In this document: positions 8,852 to 17,294 of the stretch, in pieces | Numbering within the stretch: position 1 is the stretch's first letter | How the letters are laid out: each line of letters starts with the position of its first letter | Assembly: GCF_003289625.1 (NCBI RefSeq) | Contig: NZ_QMBN01000003.1 | Location: 62,001-126,000, forward strand | DNA: 64,000 nt | Source of the DNA: Microbacterium sp. SMR1 | GTDB lineage: Bacteria > Actinomycetota > Actinomycetes > Actinomycetales > Microbacteriaceae | Direction of reading: 5' to 3' | Notes under the pieces: model-generated | Databases searched by the model: none | Told to the model about the DNA's origin: nothing | Seen by the model: only the letters and a program-made list of their open reading frames with translations | Translations under genes and position numbers: made by a program

Positions 8852-10183
8852 TCAGCTGCCGTCGCGCGTGGCTGTAGTCGGAGCCGCGAGGATCTCGGCG
8901 TTGAGGCGTCGCTGCCACGCGACATCCGACCACTGCGGATGATGCGGCGCCGCGTTCGAGCTGAGCACCATTCCCCACACCCCGTGCTCGAGCGCGGTGC
9001 GTACACCGTGCTCGGCGAGCTCCGTTCCGACCGGCCCGTCTTCGAAGTCGGCCCGGAGCGGGGTGTAGCCGACCCACCCCTCCCCCACGACAGCGGGGAT
9101 GCCGCGGCGCCGCGACCACGCGGCGAGCGCCGTCACCCGCGACCCGATCTCGCGCAGCATCTCTTCGCGGTAGAGCCCGTAGTGGTTGTAGAGCCAGCGG
9201 TCCCAGAGGTCGGGGTCGACCCAGTCGTATCCGTAGATCTGCTGATCGGTGATGACGGTGGCCTCGAACTTCCAGTCGGCGGCGCGGCCGTACTCGGCGA
9301 ACGTGGGCGCGTCATCGACGAGCAGTGCCCGCATGGCTGCGCCCGGGAAGCCGTCGGTGCCTTCGGAACGGATGTCGATGCGTCGCTGCAGCGCGTCGAG
9401 CACGCCGTAGGCGTAGACGTGCAGCTGACCGACCTGGAACCGCTCGGAGAGTCCCGCGAGGTCGAGGAAGGGCGCCTTGCCGTAGCTGGCGGTGACGAGG
9501 TGACCGGGGTGCGCGGCACGCACGCGGTCGAGGGCGGCATCCCCGCCGTCGACGAACGCGGGGACGATCGAGAAGTCGACCTCGTTGTGGAGCTCGGCGA
9601 AGGCGATCGTATCGTCCAGACCCGCGGCCTCGATCTCATCGAGCATCCGAATCGTCGCGGACGCGAGCAGGTCGTAGCGCTCTTCGAGCGGCACGGCGTC
9701 GATCGCGCGGAACCAGCGCTCGTCCGCCGCGAACGCCGGCGACTGCTGGTACTCCCAGCTCGCGAGGATGACGACGATGCCGCGTTCGCGGGCACCGCGC
9801 AGCAGGTCGAAGAAACGCGTGCGGAGGTCGAGCCGGTAGCCGCCGGGCACGTCGTACCAGCGCGTTCCGTTGCCGAACACCTCGCCGTGCGGCGAGCGCC
9901 CGAGTCCCTCGATCTCGAGGTCGCTCGCAAGGTCGTCGAGTCCGAGACCGCCGAACAGCAGCAGCGGCGCGGCGCAGATCCGGATGGCGTTGTAGCCGCG
10001 GTCGACGGCCTCATCGAGGGCTGCGCCGAGGTCGGCGTAGGGCTCGCCGGCGCCGGCACGCGTGTACCAGGAGAAGTCCCACAGGGTGATCGTGAGGCGC
10101 GGCGGCAGGTGGGCGGGAACGGCGCCCGTCAGCGCCCGGGTGTCGGGGGCCGGGTCGTGTCCGGAGCCGAGGTAGCGGGTCAT
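8852..10183 (-). CDS. Cellulase-like glycoside hydrolase (TIM barrel)
   Basis: Putative intracellular glycosidase of 443 residues without a signal peptide. Clan-A-like features are the first strand LTITLWDFSWYTRAGAGEPY, the Asn-Glu pair in AFAELHNEVDFS as candidate acid/base, and VVGEGWVGYTPL with Glu as candidate nucleophile near the C-terminus, followed by a strand 8-like GMVLSSNAAPHHPQW. It is the last gene of the importer operon, 4 bases after permease 2, so it probably cleaves the imported oligosaccharide (inference). The exact GH family and sugar are not determinable here. Similar proteins are usually annotated only as cellulase-like. Confidence 0.82.
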   Translation of the reverse strand: MTRYLGSGHDPAPDTRALTGAVPAHLPPRLTITLWDFSWYTRAGAGEPYADLGAALDEAVDRGYNAIRICAAPLLLFGGLGLDDLASDLEIEGLGRSPHGEVFGNGTRWYDVPGGYRLDLRTRFFDLLRGARERGIVVILASWEYQQSPAFAADERWFRAIDAVPLEERYDLLASATIRMLDEIEAAGLDDTIAFAELHNEVDFSIVPAFVDGGDAALDRVRAAHPGHLVTASYGKAPFLDLAGLSERFQVGQLHVYAYGVLDALQRRIDIRSEGTDGFPGAAMRALLVDDAPTFAEYGRAADWKFEATVITDQQIYGYDWVDPDLWDRWLYNHYGLYREEMLREIGSRVTALAAWSRRRGIPAVVGEGWVGYTPLRADFEDGPVGTELAEHGVRTALEHGVWGMVLSSNAAPHHPQWSDVAWQRRLNAEILAAPTTATRDGS

Positions 10184-10187
10184 CGGG

Positions 10188-11129
10188 TCATCCCTTCGTC
10201 GCGCCGGCGGTGAGACCGGCTCGCCAGAATCGTTGCAGAGCGGCCATGACCACGATGAGCAGGACGGCCGAGACCGCGGCTCCCGTCACGACGAGCTCGT
10301 AGTACAGCGGTGCGCGCTGCGTCTGGCCGTTCCAGAGCATGAGCCCGAGGGTGACCGGGAACGTGCGGGCGTCGTTGAGCATGACGAGCGGCAGCAGGTA
10401 GTTGTTCCAGATTCCCACGAACTGGAAGAGGAACACCGTCACGAGGGCGGGCGCCATCATGCGGGTGGCCATGGTCGCGAAGATGCGCACGTCGCCGGCG
10501 CCGTCGAGGCGCGCGGCCTCGATGACCTCGTCAGGCACGCCCGCGGTGGCGTAGATGCGGCAGAGGTAGACGCCGAACGGGCTGACGATGCTCGGCAGCA
10601 GGAACGACCAGTACGTGCCGGTGAGGCCCACCGCATTGAACATGAAGTAGGTCGGCAGGGCGATCACCGTCGCGGGAACGAGGACGCCGCCGAGGATCAT
10701 CGCGAACACGGCCTCGCGTCCGGCGAAGGCGTACTTCGCGAAGGCGTAGCCCGCCGCACCACTGAGGATCGTCGCGATGAGTGCGCCGAGCCCCGAGTAG
10801 AACAGGCTGTTGAGCAGCCACTGCGTATAGATGCCGCGATCGGTCGTGAAGAGGTTCTGGAGGTTGGTCAGCGGCTGCGGCGCATCGCTGAACCAGAGTC
10901 CGAACGAGCCGAACAGGTCGGCGTTGCTCTTGGTCGCGGCGAACAGTACCCACACCACCGGCAGCGCGAAGTAGACGAGAGCGGCGACGAGCACGGCGAG
11001 GGTCGGCAGCGATGCCCAGAACCCCACGCCCGGTCCCCCGGTGCGGCGAGCCGCCCGGCGATCCCGACGATCGGATGCCGCGCCGGTGGTGACCGAGCGG
11101 GTGGATTCGGTGACGGGTGCGATCACCAT
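10188..11129 (-). CDS. Carbohydrate ABC transporter permease 2 (MalG type)
   Basis: Inner-membrane subunit of a sugar importer, 313 residues. The ATG at 11129 overlaps the end of permease 1 by 7 bases, which indicates translational coupling. It has a hydrophilic basic N-terminus, six predicted membrane segments, and the cytoplasmic EAA loop EVIEAARLDGAGDVRIFATM, which docks the ATPase. LLPLVMLNDARTFPVTLGL is typical of the MalG/LacG branch. No ATPase gene is present in the operon, so a shared MsiK-like ATPase from elsewhere is likely, as is common in actinobacteria. Confidence 0.95.
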   Translation of the reverse strand: MVIAPVTESTRSVTTGAASDRRDRRAARRTGGPGVGFWASLPTLAVLVAALVYFALPVVWVLFAATKSNADLFGSFGLWFSDAPQPLTNLQNLFTTDRGIYTQWLLNSLFYSGLGALIATILSGAAGYAFAKYAFAGREAVFAMILGGVLVPATVIALPTYFMFNAVGLTGTYWSFLLPSIVSPFGVYLCRIYATAGVPDEVIEAARLDGAGDVRIFATMATRMMAPALVTVFLFQFVGIWNNYLLPLVMLNDARTFPVTLGLMLWNGQTQRAPLYYELVVTGAAVSAVLLIVVMAALQRFWRAGLTAGATKG

Positions 11130-12016
11130 GCGCGGTTCCCCTTCCGGTTGACCAGCCGCAGGAACACGAACGAGAACACGAAGGCGATGACGGCGACGAT
11201 GACGGCCATCGCGGCGGCGAGGTTCGGATTGCTCTGCGTGAACGCCTGGTTGTAGGCGGCGAGGTTCGGCGTGTAGTCGGTGTTGATGGCGGTCGTGAGC
11301 GGCCGCAGCACCAGGGGTTCGACGAAAAGCTGCAGCGTGCCGATGATCGTGAACACCGTGGTCAAAACGAGCGAGGGACGCAGCAGGGGGAGCTTGATCT
11401 CCCACACGATGCGCCACTCGCCCGCACCGTCGATGCGCGCGGCCTCGTACAGATCGGCGGGCACCGCCTGGAGCGCCGCGATGAGGACGAGCATGTTGTA
11501 GCCGGCGAACGTCCAGATGCCGATGTTCGCGATGGCGAACATGACGGTGCCCGATTCGAGCGGGGCGGCCGAGATGCCGAGGGCGGAGAGCCCCTGGAGG
11601 ATCGGACTCGTGCTCGGCACGTAGAGGAAGCTCCACAGCAGCGAGGCGATGACGCCGGGCACGCCGTAAGGCATGAAGAACGCGACGCGGAAGAACTGCG
11701 GCCAACGGGCTCGGGTCGACTCCAGCAGCAGCGCGAGCACCGCCGAGAGCACGACCATCAACGGCACCTGGATGAGGGCGAACACGGCGATGCGTCCGAG
11801 GCTCGAGACGAACGCGGGGTTCGCGAGCGCCCGGGCGTAGTTGTCGAGTCCGACGAAGAGCGTCTCCGGCGCGCCCAGCCCGAGTCCGCTCGCCCGGACC
11901 GTGAAGAGGCTCTGCACGACCGCCCAGATGATGGGGGCGACGTAGAAGACGGCGAAAGCGAGGAGGAACGGGCCGAGCAGCAGCAACAGCGGCAGCCGGC
12001 TTCGGGTGGTGTGCAT
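11123..12016 (-). CDS. Carbohydrate ABC transporter permease 1 (MalF type)
   Basis: Inner-membrane subunit of the same importer, 297 residues, with six hydrophobic segments starting with LLLLLGPFLLAFAVFYVAP. The EAA loop is YEAARIDGAGEWRIVWEIKL, followed by PLLRPSL. VGLDNYARAL and FFMPYGVPGVIASLLW are typical of MalF/UgpA-like permeases. It lies 64 bases downstream of the binding-protein gene and overlaps permease 2. Confidence 0.95.
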   Translation of the reverse strand: MHTTRSRLPLLLLLGPFLLAFAVFYVAPIIWAVVQSLFTVRASGLGLGAPETLFVGLDNYARALANPAFVSSLGRIAVFALIQVPLMVVLSAVLALLLESTRARWPQFFRVAFFMPYGVPGVIASLLWSFLYVPSTSPILQGLSALGISAAPLESGTVMFAIANIGIWTFAGYNMLVLIAALQAVPADLYEAARIDGAGEWRIVWEIKLPLLRPSLVLTTVFTIIGTLQLFVEPLVLRPLTTAINTDYTPNLAAYNQAFTQSNPNLAAAMAVIVAVIAFVFSFVFLRLVNRKGNRAW

Positions 12017-12080
12017 GCGATTCCCTTCGGGGCGCGACCGGGAGGGGCGGACGGCGTCGCTGCCATCCGCCCCGCGGGGT

Positions 12081-13400
12081 TCAGTCGGCGACCGAGATCC
12101 CCTTCGCCGTCATCTCGGCCACCATCCGCTCCTGCACCGCGGCGTAGGCCTCGGTGAGCGGGGTGCCCGACTCGACGGCGGCGGCGACCTCGTCGAGGAG
12201 GCTCGCGTTCAGCGCGTCGACCAGCGGCGGCCACTGCCAGTCGCGCGCGACCTGCTCGCTCGATTCGGCGAAGACGTCCCAGATGTCCTGGCCGCCGAAG
12301 AACTCGAACACCTCGGGAGCCGACTGGATCGAGGGGATCGAGTCGACGTCCGCGATCGCGGGCCAGCCCGCTCCGTTCTCGGTCAGCAGGCTCACGCTGT
12401 CGAGGTTGCTGTTGAGCCAGAGGGCGAATTCGGCGGCCTGCTCGGGGTGCGCCGACCCCTTCAGCACGACGTTCGCGGAACCACCCGACCAGCTCGCCGA
12501 GCGGGGGTTGGCCTCGTCCCACTGCGGCATGAGTCCGACCGACCACAGTCCCGAGGTCTCGGGGGCGTTGTTGCGGATGATCGCGTCGGCCCACGAGCCG
12601 CTCATCCACGAAACGATGCGCCCGGCCTGCACGTCGGCGAACCACTCGCTCGACAGGTCGGCCTGCACCTTCACGAGATCCTCGTCGATGAGGCGCTGCC
12701 AGTACTCGGCCATGCGGAGGGTGTCGGGGTTGTCGATCGCGACCTTCCAGGCGTCGCCCTCGACTTGGAACCAGGGCTCGCCCGCCTGCTCGGCGAGGCC
12801 TTCCATCCACGCAGCCTGGTTCGGCGCGAACGCCGCGATGTAGCGGTCGGGCGCCGTCGCCCGCACCGCCACGGCGGCCGCATAGAAGTCGTCCCACGTC
12901 GCGGGGGCCTCGGTGATGCCCGCCTCGGCGAACACGTCGGAGCGGTAATAGAGCCCCATCGGCCCGGCCGCCTGCGGGATGCCGTACACCCGATCATTGA
13001 ACGTCGTCGCGCCGATCTGCCAGTCGGAGAAGACGTCGACCTCGTCGCCGACGTAATCGGTGATGTCTTCGAGGGCGCCGTTGAGGAGGAACGTCGGCAT
13101 CTGGTCGTAGCCGACCTGGGCGACATCCGCGGGGTTGCCGGCCTGGACATCCGAGAGCATCTTGGCGTAGCCGCCCTCGGCGCCCGAGACGATTGTCTGC
13201 AGCTCGACCTGGATGTCGTCATGCTGCTCGTTGAAGAGATCTACGGCCTGGTCGATACCGGGCACCCAGGTCTGGAACGTGAGGGTGACCGGCCCCTCGT
13301 CGGCGGGCGCGGAACAGGCCGCGAGCGGCGCGATGACGGCGGCGGTGACCGCCAGCGGGAGAAGGCGACGGCCGCGGAGCCGCCGGGGTGGAGTAGACAT
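12081..13400 (-). CDS. Extracellular solute-binding lipoprotein of sugar ABC importer
   Basis: Family 1-type solute-binding protein of 439 residues, lipid-anchored outside the membrane. The ATG at 13400 has AGGGG 6 bases upstream. A Tat/Sec-like leader RRLRGRRLLPLAVTAAV ends in the lipobox LAAC. The mature part shows VTLTFQTWVPGIDQAVDLFN, ADVAQVGYDQMPTFL, the hinge segment GLYYRSDVFAEAGITEAPAT, and EFALWLNSNLDS near the C-terminus. It is first in the operon binding protein - permease 1 - permease 2 - hydrolase. The ligand is likely an oligosaccharide, but nothing in the sequence specifies which one. Confidence 0.95.
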   Translation of the reverse strand: MSTPPRRLRGRRLLPLAVTAAVIAPLAACSAPADEGPVTLTFQTWVPGIDQAVDLFNEQHDDIQVELQTIVSGAEGGYAKMLSDVQAGNPADVAQVGYDQMPTFLLNGALEDITDYVGDEVDVFSDWQIGATTFNDRVYGIPQAAGPMGLYYRSDVFAEAGITEAPATWDDFYAAAVAVRATAPDRYIAAFAPNQAAWMEGLAEQAGEPWFQVEGDAWKVAIDNPDTLRMAEYWQRLIDEDLVKVQADLSSEWFADVQAGRIVSWMSGSWADAIIRNNAPETSGLWSVGLMPQWDEANPRSASWSGGSANVVLKGSAHPEQAAEFALWLNSNLDSVSLLTENGAGWPAIADVDSIPSIQSAPEVFEFFGGQDIWDVFAESSEQVARDWQWPPLVDALNASLLDEVAAAVESGTPLTEAYAAVQERMVAEMTAKGISVAD

Positions 13401-13480
13401 CGATGCCCCTTTGCATGTGTGCGACGAGCTGCTCGGGTAGCAGCCGGATTTCACACGCTAGAACCGCCGAGAGCGCGCGC

Positions 13481-13520
13481 ACATAGCCGAATGAGCGTGC
13501 GCCCTGGACGATCCGCTGAT
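13481..13520. promoter_or_regulatory. Predicted AraC-type bipartite operator (copy 2)
   Basis: Second copy of the 40-bp element described at 7925-7964: ACATAGCCGA (13481-13490), 12 bases, then CCTGGACGATCCGCTGAT (13503-13520). It lies about 80 bases upstream of the binding-protein gene on the minus strand and about 80 bases before the esterase gene on the plus strand. The AraC protein encoded at 7982 is the obvious candidate to bind it. Confidence 0.55.
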
Positions 13521-13598
13521 CACCCCCTGAGGACAGCCCCTCTCCGGGACGCCTCATAAGTGGGCCTCATACGGTGGGAGCACACGGAGGGAGCAGGG

Positions 13599-15029
13599 AT
13601 GCCGGAGGAAGTCGTGTCGGACGAAGCGCGGGTCAGCATCGGCGGCGGCGAACTGCGAGGCTCGCGCCTGAACGGGGTCGACCGCTACCTCGGCATCCCG
13701 TACGCGAAACCGCCCGTCGGCGAGCGCCGCTTCCGGGTCGCCGAGCCGGTCGACCCCTGGGACGGCGAGCGCGACGCGACACGGTTCGGCCCCACGGCCC
13801 CGCAGACCCCGTATCCGGGCGACCTCGGCGAGCTGCTCACCGTCCCGACGATCGAGGGCGACGACATCCTCACCGTCAACGTGTGGGCACCGGTGGGAGC
13901 GGCGGACGCCCCCGTCGTGCTGTGGCTGCACGGCGGCGCTCTCGAACGCGGCGCCGCCGCGCAGACGATCTACGACGGCACGACGTTCGCCCGAGACGGC
14001 ATCGTCTTCGTCTCGGCGAACTACCGCCTCGGCGTGGAGGGATTCAGCGTGCTGGACGGCGTTCCCCGCAACCTCGGGCTGCGGGATGCCGCGGCGGCCC
14101 TGCGCTGGGTCAGCGACGAGATCCGGGCCTTCGGCGGCGATCCGGCGCGCATCACACTCATGGGCGAGTCGGCCGGCGGCGCTCTCGTCGCCGCACTGGT
14201 GAGCGAACCCCGTTCACGCGCCCTGGTCGCGGGAGCGATCATCCAGTCGGGTCCGCTCGAAGCTGCGGAGCCCGACAAGGCGCGCCGGGCGTCGGACGCG
14301 ATCGCCCGCGAGCTCGGCATCCCGACCACCCGTGAGTCCTTCGCCGCAACGTCCACCGCAGATCTCCTGAGCGCGCGGTCGCGGGCCTCGGCCGGTTCGA
14401 GCCCGCTGCGCGGCGCGCCGGGATTCGTCCTCGCCCTCGACGATGAGTCGCTGCCCGAGGTGCCCGAGGTCGCGCTGACGTCGGCGGAGCTGCCCATCGT
14501 GATCGGGACCAACACCGACGAGTACCGCCTGTGGCTGACACCCGACGCGATCGCCCGGATCGGGCGACTCAAGGCGTGGGTGGCGCGGCGCGCGATGGGA
14601 GTGTCGGAGCGGGCGGCCCGGGCCGTCGCACGCTCATTCCCCGGCGCATCGCCCGGTGAGGTCCTGGGTCAGCTGCTCACCGATCGGATGCTCCGCGCAC
14701 CTGCGACGCGCGTCGCCCGCGCGCGCACCGCTCCGACGTTCGTCTACGAGTTCGCCTGGCGCAGCCCAGTTCGGGGTTTGGATGCCGCACACGCGCTCGA
14801 GATCGGCTTCACCTTCGACCGGCTCGGCGACCCCGAGGCACTGCTGCTCGCGGGCCCCGACGCCCCCGCCGACCTCGCGCGCGACATGCACGCGGCCTGG
14901 GTCGACTTCATCCGCAGCGGCGACCCCGGCTGGGCGCCGTTCTCACTGTCGCGCATGACGCGCATCTGGGATGCGGCGAGCCGCGACCTTCCGCAGCGCC
15001 GGGTAGAGGTCATCGACGCCCTGAGCTGA
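13599..15029 (+). CDS. Type-B carboxylesterase/lipase family serine hydrolase
   Basis: Serine esterase of 476 residues. The ATG at 13599 follows GGAGGGAGCAGGG. Family marks in order are DRYLGIPYAKPPVGERRF, EGDDILTVNVWAP, the oxyanion loop LWLHGGALERG, VSANYRLGVEGF, the nucleophile elbow GESAGG (Ser near residue 190), the acid region IGTNTDEYRLW and the likely catalytic His in GLDAAHALEIGF. No signal peptide is evident, so it is probably cytoplasmic. It is divergent from the importer operon and shares that intergenic region. The natural substrate is unknown. Confidence 0.93.
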   Translation: MPEEVVSDEARVSIGGGELRGSRLNGVDRYLGIPYAKPPVGERRFRVAEPVDPWDGERDATRFGPTAPQTPYPGDLGELLTVPTIEGDDILTVNVWAPVGAADAPVVLWLHGGALERGAAAQTIYDGTTFARDGIVFVSANYRLGVEGFSVLDGVPRNLGLRDAAAALRWVSDEIRAFGGDPARITLMGESAGGALVAALVSEPRSRALVAGAIIQSGPLEAAEPDKARRASDAIARELGIPTTRESFAATSTADLLSARSRASAGSSPLRGAPGFVLALDDESLPEVPEVALTSAELPIVIGTNTDEYRLWLTPDAIARIGRLKAWVARRAMGVSERAARAVARSFPGASPGEVLGQLLTDRMLRAPATRVARARTAPTFVYEFAWRSPVRGLDAAHALEIGFTFDRLGDPEALLLAGPDAPADLARDMHAAWVDFIRSGDPGWAPFSLSRMTRIWDAASRDLPQRRVEVIDALS

Positions 15030-15080
15030 CCCGGGCATACGCGAAATCCGCCGCGTCGGCTAGGGCCTCTCGCCGATTCG

Positions 15081-15122
15081 TCGTCGGTGCGAGAGTTTCG
15101 TCCGGACCTCTCGCACCGACGA
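15081..15122. repeat. Perfect 15-bp inverted repeat before the gene at 15134
   Basis: Arms TCGTCGGTGCGAGAG (15081-15095) and its exact complement (15108-15122) enclose a 12-base loop. The hairpin ends 11 bases before the ATG at 15134, with the ribosome site CGGAG directly after the stem. It could be a terminator for the esterase gene without a T-tract, an operator, or a 5'-UTR structure. Confidence 0.7.
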
Positions 15123-15133
15123 ACGGAGCCGTC

Positions 15134-15511
15134 ATGACGGACGCCAACACCTCACCTGCCACGGGCGACGACGCAGCCGACGCGCAGACGCCCGCCCCGG
15201 AGGCATCCGAGAACACATCGGGCGTCACCCGCGCCGCGTCGCGGGTCGTGCACGGTGTCGCTGATGCCGGCAAGGGCGCCATCCACAAGGTGCAGGATGC
15301 CGCGAAGGATGCGCTTCCCGACGCCGTTCCCGACGTCGCAGACAAGATCGTCGACGCCGCAGCCGGCTTCGCCACCGCCCGGATCGATCAGAACGTCAGA
15401 ATCGTCGACGGCGCGCTGACCCTCACCCGCCGCACCGGCAAGGCCGCGCGCATCGCTGCGGTCATCGGTGTCGTCGCCGTCATCGCACTGCTCATCGCCC
15501 GCCGCTCGTAA
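15134..15511 (+). CDS. Small C-tail-anchored protein of unknown function
   Basis: Protein of 125 residues, not recognised as a known family. It has a disordered Asp/Ala/Thr-rich N-terminus and a helical middle with repeated short A/D/V motifs (HGVADAGKGAIHKVQDAAKD, LPDAVPDVADKIVDAAAGF). It ends in one membrane segment IAAVIGVVAVIALLIA closed by RRS. The ATG has CGGAG upstream. The 3' end overlaps the convergent DUF805 gene by 20 bases. Confidence 0.75.
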   Translation: MTDANTSPATGDDAADAQTPAPEASENTSGVTRAASRVVHGVADAGKGAIHKVQDAAKDALPDAVPDVADKIVDAAAGFATARIDQNVRIVDGALTLTRRTGKAARIAAVIGVVAVIALLIARRS

Positions 15512-15959
15512 CGGGATCGAAGCGCGCTCCCCCGCGCTCACCGCGCATCGAGAGCATCATCGCGAGGGCGATCCAGCCGATGAGCGGTAGGACGATCAGA
15601 AAGAACCACACGCCGCTGCGGTTCGTATCGTGCAGGCGACGCCAGGTGACGGCCAGCATCGGCAGCAGAGTGGCCAGCGAGAAGACGAGCACGATCACGT
15701 CGGGGACGTTCTGCACGACTCGAGTGTCGATGGGCCGCCAGTCGCCTGTCGTGAGACCGTTGACCACCTGGACCACGATCGGGAACAGGACGATCACGAG
15801 CATCGGCCACCAGAACTCCGCCCGGCTCGCGCGTCCGCGGAAGGTCGAGTAGTTCTGCATCCACCGCCGCAGCGCCGCGAGCGGCGATGCACCGACATAG
15901 GGCCGGGTGAGCGGAGGTTCAGTCAGACGGTTCGGTCGGGGAGTCGCTTCACTCGTCAT
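15492..15959 (-). CDS. DUF805 family membrane protein
   Basis: Integral membrane protein of 155 residues. The DUF805 marks are YSTFRGRASRAEFWWP at the first helix and TWRRLHDTNRSGVWFF before the third; three to four hydrophobic segments are present and the C-terminus is GARFDPV. The function of the family is unknown. A second member lies at 39512 in this window, sharing the TFxGRASRxEFW and WRRLHDxN motifs. Confidence 0.9.
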   Translation of the reverse strand: MTSEATPRPNRLTEPPLTRPYVGASPLAALRRWMQNYSTFRGRASRAEFWWPMLVIVLFPIVVQVVNGLTTGDWRPIDTRVVQNVPDVIVLVFSLATLLPMLAVTWRRLHDTNRSGVWFFLIVLPLIGWIALAMMLSMRGERGGARFDPVTSGGR

Positions 15960-15993
15960 GCCGTGAGCCTACGGGGCGCCCTCACGCGGGCGC

Positions 15994-16986
15994 CTACCGG
16001 AACACGCGCCCGATCGACGCACCGGTCTGCGAGATCTGCAGCCAGATCGCAAAGCTGTACAGCGGTCGCATGACCCACCGCAGCAGCGGGATTCCTCGCC
16101 GCGAACTCGTGCGCTCCCACGCATGCCGGATCAGCAGGCGGGTACCGCCGGCCGCGGGCTCCAGCTCGATCCGCATCCGGCGCTTGTTCGACGTCGGCGA
16201 GTCGGGCCAGGTCGTGGTCCACTCGATCGCCGTCGTGGGCTCGCTCTCAACGAGTTCGATGCGGGCGCGCCGACGCTCGGGGTTGATGCGCTGCGGCTTG
16301 CCGTTCGGCGCCGTCTCGAGCGCGTACGCGGTCCATGTGGCTCCCGGCGCGACGTCGTCGGGCAGATCGTCGACCCGGCCGAACAGGAGATCCCATTCCG
16401 GCATCCGGGCGGGGTCGTTGAGCAGCGCCCACACGTCTGTCACTGGAGCGGGGACATGCACTGCGCCGGCGCCCGAGTGCGACCGGCCGTTGTCGGCGGC
16501 GCGAGTCGGCAGCGCGGGGTAACGCTCAGCCTGATCCAGGAGCTCGCGCACCTGCTGCGGGCTCGTGTCGAGGCGCTGGAGAATCGCCTCGATGAGCCCG
16601 CTGCCCTCGTCGACCAGCTCGCGCAGCACCGCGGCGGCATCACCGCGCTTGCCGCCCTGACCCGCGCGTCGGAGGACGTCGAGGGCGCGATCGTTCCACG
16701 CGAACTCCCCACGCTCGTGATATGTGATGCGGCCAGGACCGGGCATCGTGGCCTGCACTCCGAGTGACGCGAGCTGATCGGCGTGCTGCTGCTCGACTGC
16801 CGCGCGCGTGCGCTCGAGGTCGGCGCCGAGCGCGCGCAGAACCTCGCCGGCCACCTGCTCGTTGATCGTCAGGGCCAGCAGAAGGTGGTCGATGTCACCG
16901 CTCTGCTCGCCGAGTCGAGATGCCTCCTCCGCACCGGCGAGGGACAGGTCGTACATCGTCGCGGTCGCGACCGTGAGCTTGCTCAT
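15994..16986 (-). CDS. Clp N-domain fused to SRPBCC (polyketide-cyclase-like) domain
   Basis: Protein of 330 residues with two parts. Residues 1-155 contain tandem Clp_N-like repeats (MYDLSLAGAEEASRLG, DIDHLLLALTINEQVAGEVL), the fold used by ClpC/ClpA to bind adaptors, but no AAA ATPase follows. Residues 170-330 look like an SRPBCC/START-type lipid-binding fold (VHVPAPVTDVWALLNDPARM, ATWTAYALE, then GGTRLLIRHAWER). It overlaps the upstream HTH gene by 4 bases (ATGA), so both are coexpressed. The role is unknown; it may be a ligand-binding partner of the regulator (inference). Confidence 0.83.
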   Translation of the reverse strand: MSKLTVATATMYDLSLAGAEEASRLGEQSGDIDHLLLALTINEQVAGEVLRALGADLERTRAAVEQQHADQLASLGVQATMPGPGRITYHERGEFAWNDRALDVLRRAGQGGKRGDAAAVLRELVDEGSGLIEAILQRLDTSPQQVRELLDQAERYPALPTRAADNGRSHSGAGAVHVPAPVTDVWALLNDPARMPEWDLLFGRVDDLPDDVAPGATWTAYALETAPNGKPQRINPERRRARIELVESEPTTAIEWTTTWPDSPTSNKRRMRIELEPAAGGTRLLIRHAWERTSSRRGIPLLRWVMRPLYSFAIWLQISQTGASIGRVFR

Positions 16987-17228
16987 CGGGTTCTCCTCGG
17001 GACATCGATGGTCGGATCGATCCGTTTGGCGTACTTCTTGTGCACGGCCTGGCGCGAGACGCCGAGCGCGTCGGCGATCTCTTGCCAGCTCATGCCCGCG
17101 CGCAGGCCCGCCTCGACCTGCGCCAGCTCGAGGCGCTCGGTGAGAGAGCGCAGCGACGCGATCGCGCGCAGACCCGCACGTGGGTCACGCGTGTCTGCGG
17201 CGACGCCGGCGATCTGGGTGGATTCCAT
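16983..17228 (-). CDS. Small HTH transcriptional regulator
   Basis: DNA-binding protein of 81 residues, mostly one HTH unit: RLELAQVEAGLRAGMSWQEI, then ADALGVSRQAVHKKYAKR. This architecture is common in actinobacteria, placed before ClpN or ClpN-SRPBCC genes. The start codon ATG at 17228 lies 6 bases after a predicted -10 box, so the mRNA is probably leaderless. Two palindromes overlap the promoter and fit autorepression. Confidence 0.88.
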   Translation of the reverse strand: MESTQIAGVAADTRDPRAGLRAIASLRSLTERLELAQVEAGLRAGMSWQEIADALGVSRQAVHKKYAKRIDPTIDVPRRTR

Positions 17229-17275
17229 ATAAGCAACCTAGGTTGCTCGCGGCATTCTTGTCAACCTTGGTTGCC
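17229..17275 (-). promoter_or_regulatory. Leaderless promoter with two overlapping palindromic operators
   Basis: On the minus strand TTGACA (17264-17259) is followed by an 18-base spacer and TAGGTT (17240-17235). Six bases later comes the ATG, so transcription likely starts at the start codon. The perfect palindrome AGCAACCTAGGTTGCT (17232-17247) covers the -10 box. A related site GTCAACCTTGGTTGCC (17260-17275) covers the -35 box, with centres 28 bp apart. Binding of the HTH protein at both would block the promoter. Confidence 0.75.
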
Positions 17276-17294
17276 AAGCGAGGGACGCGTCGTA

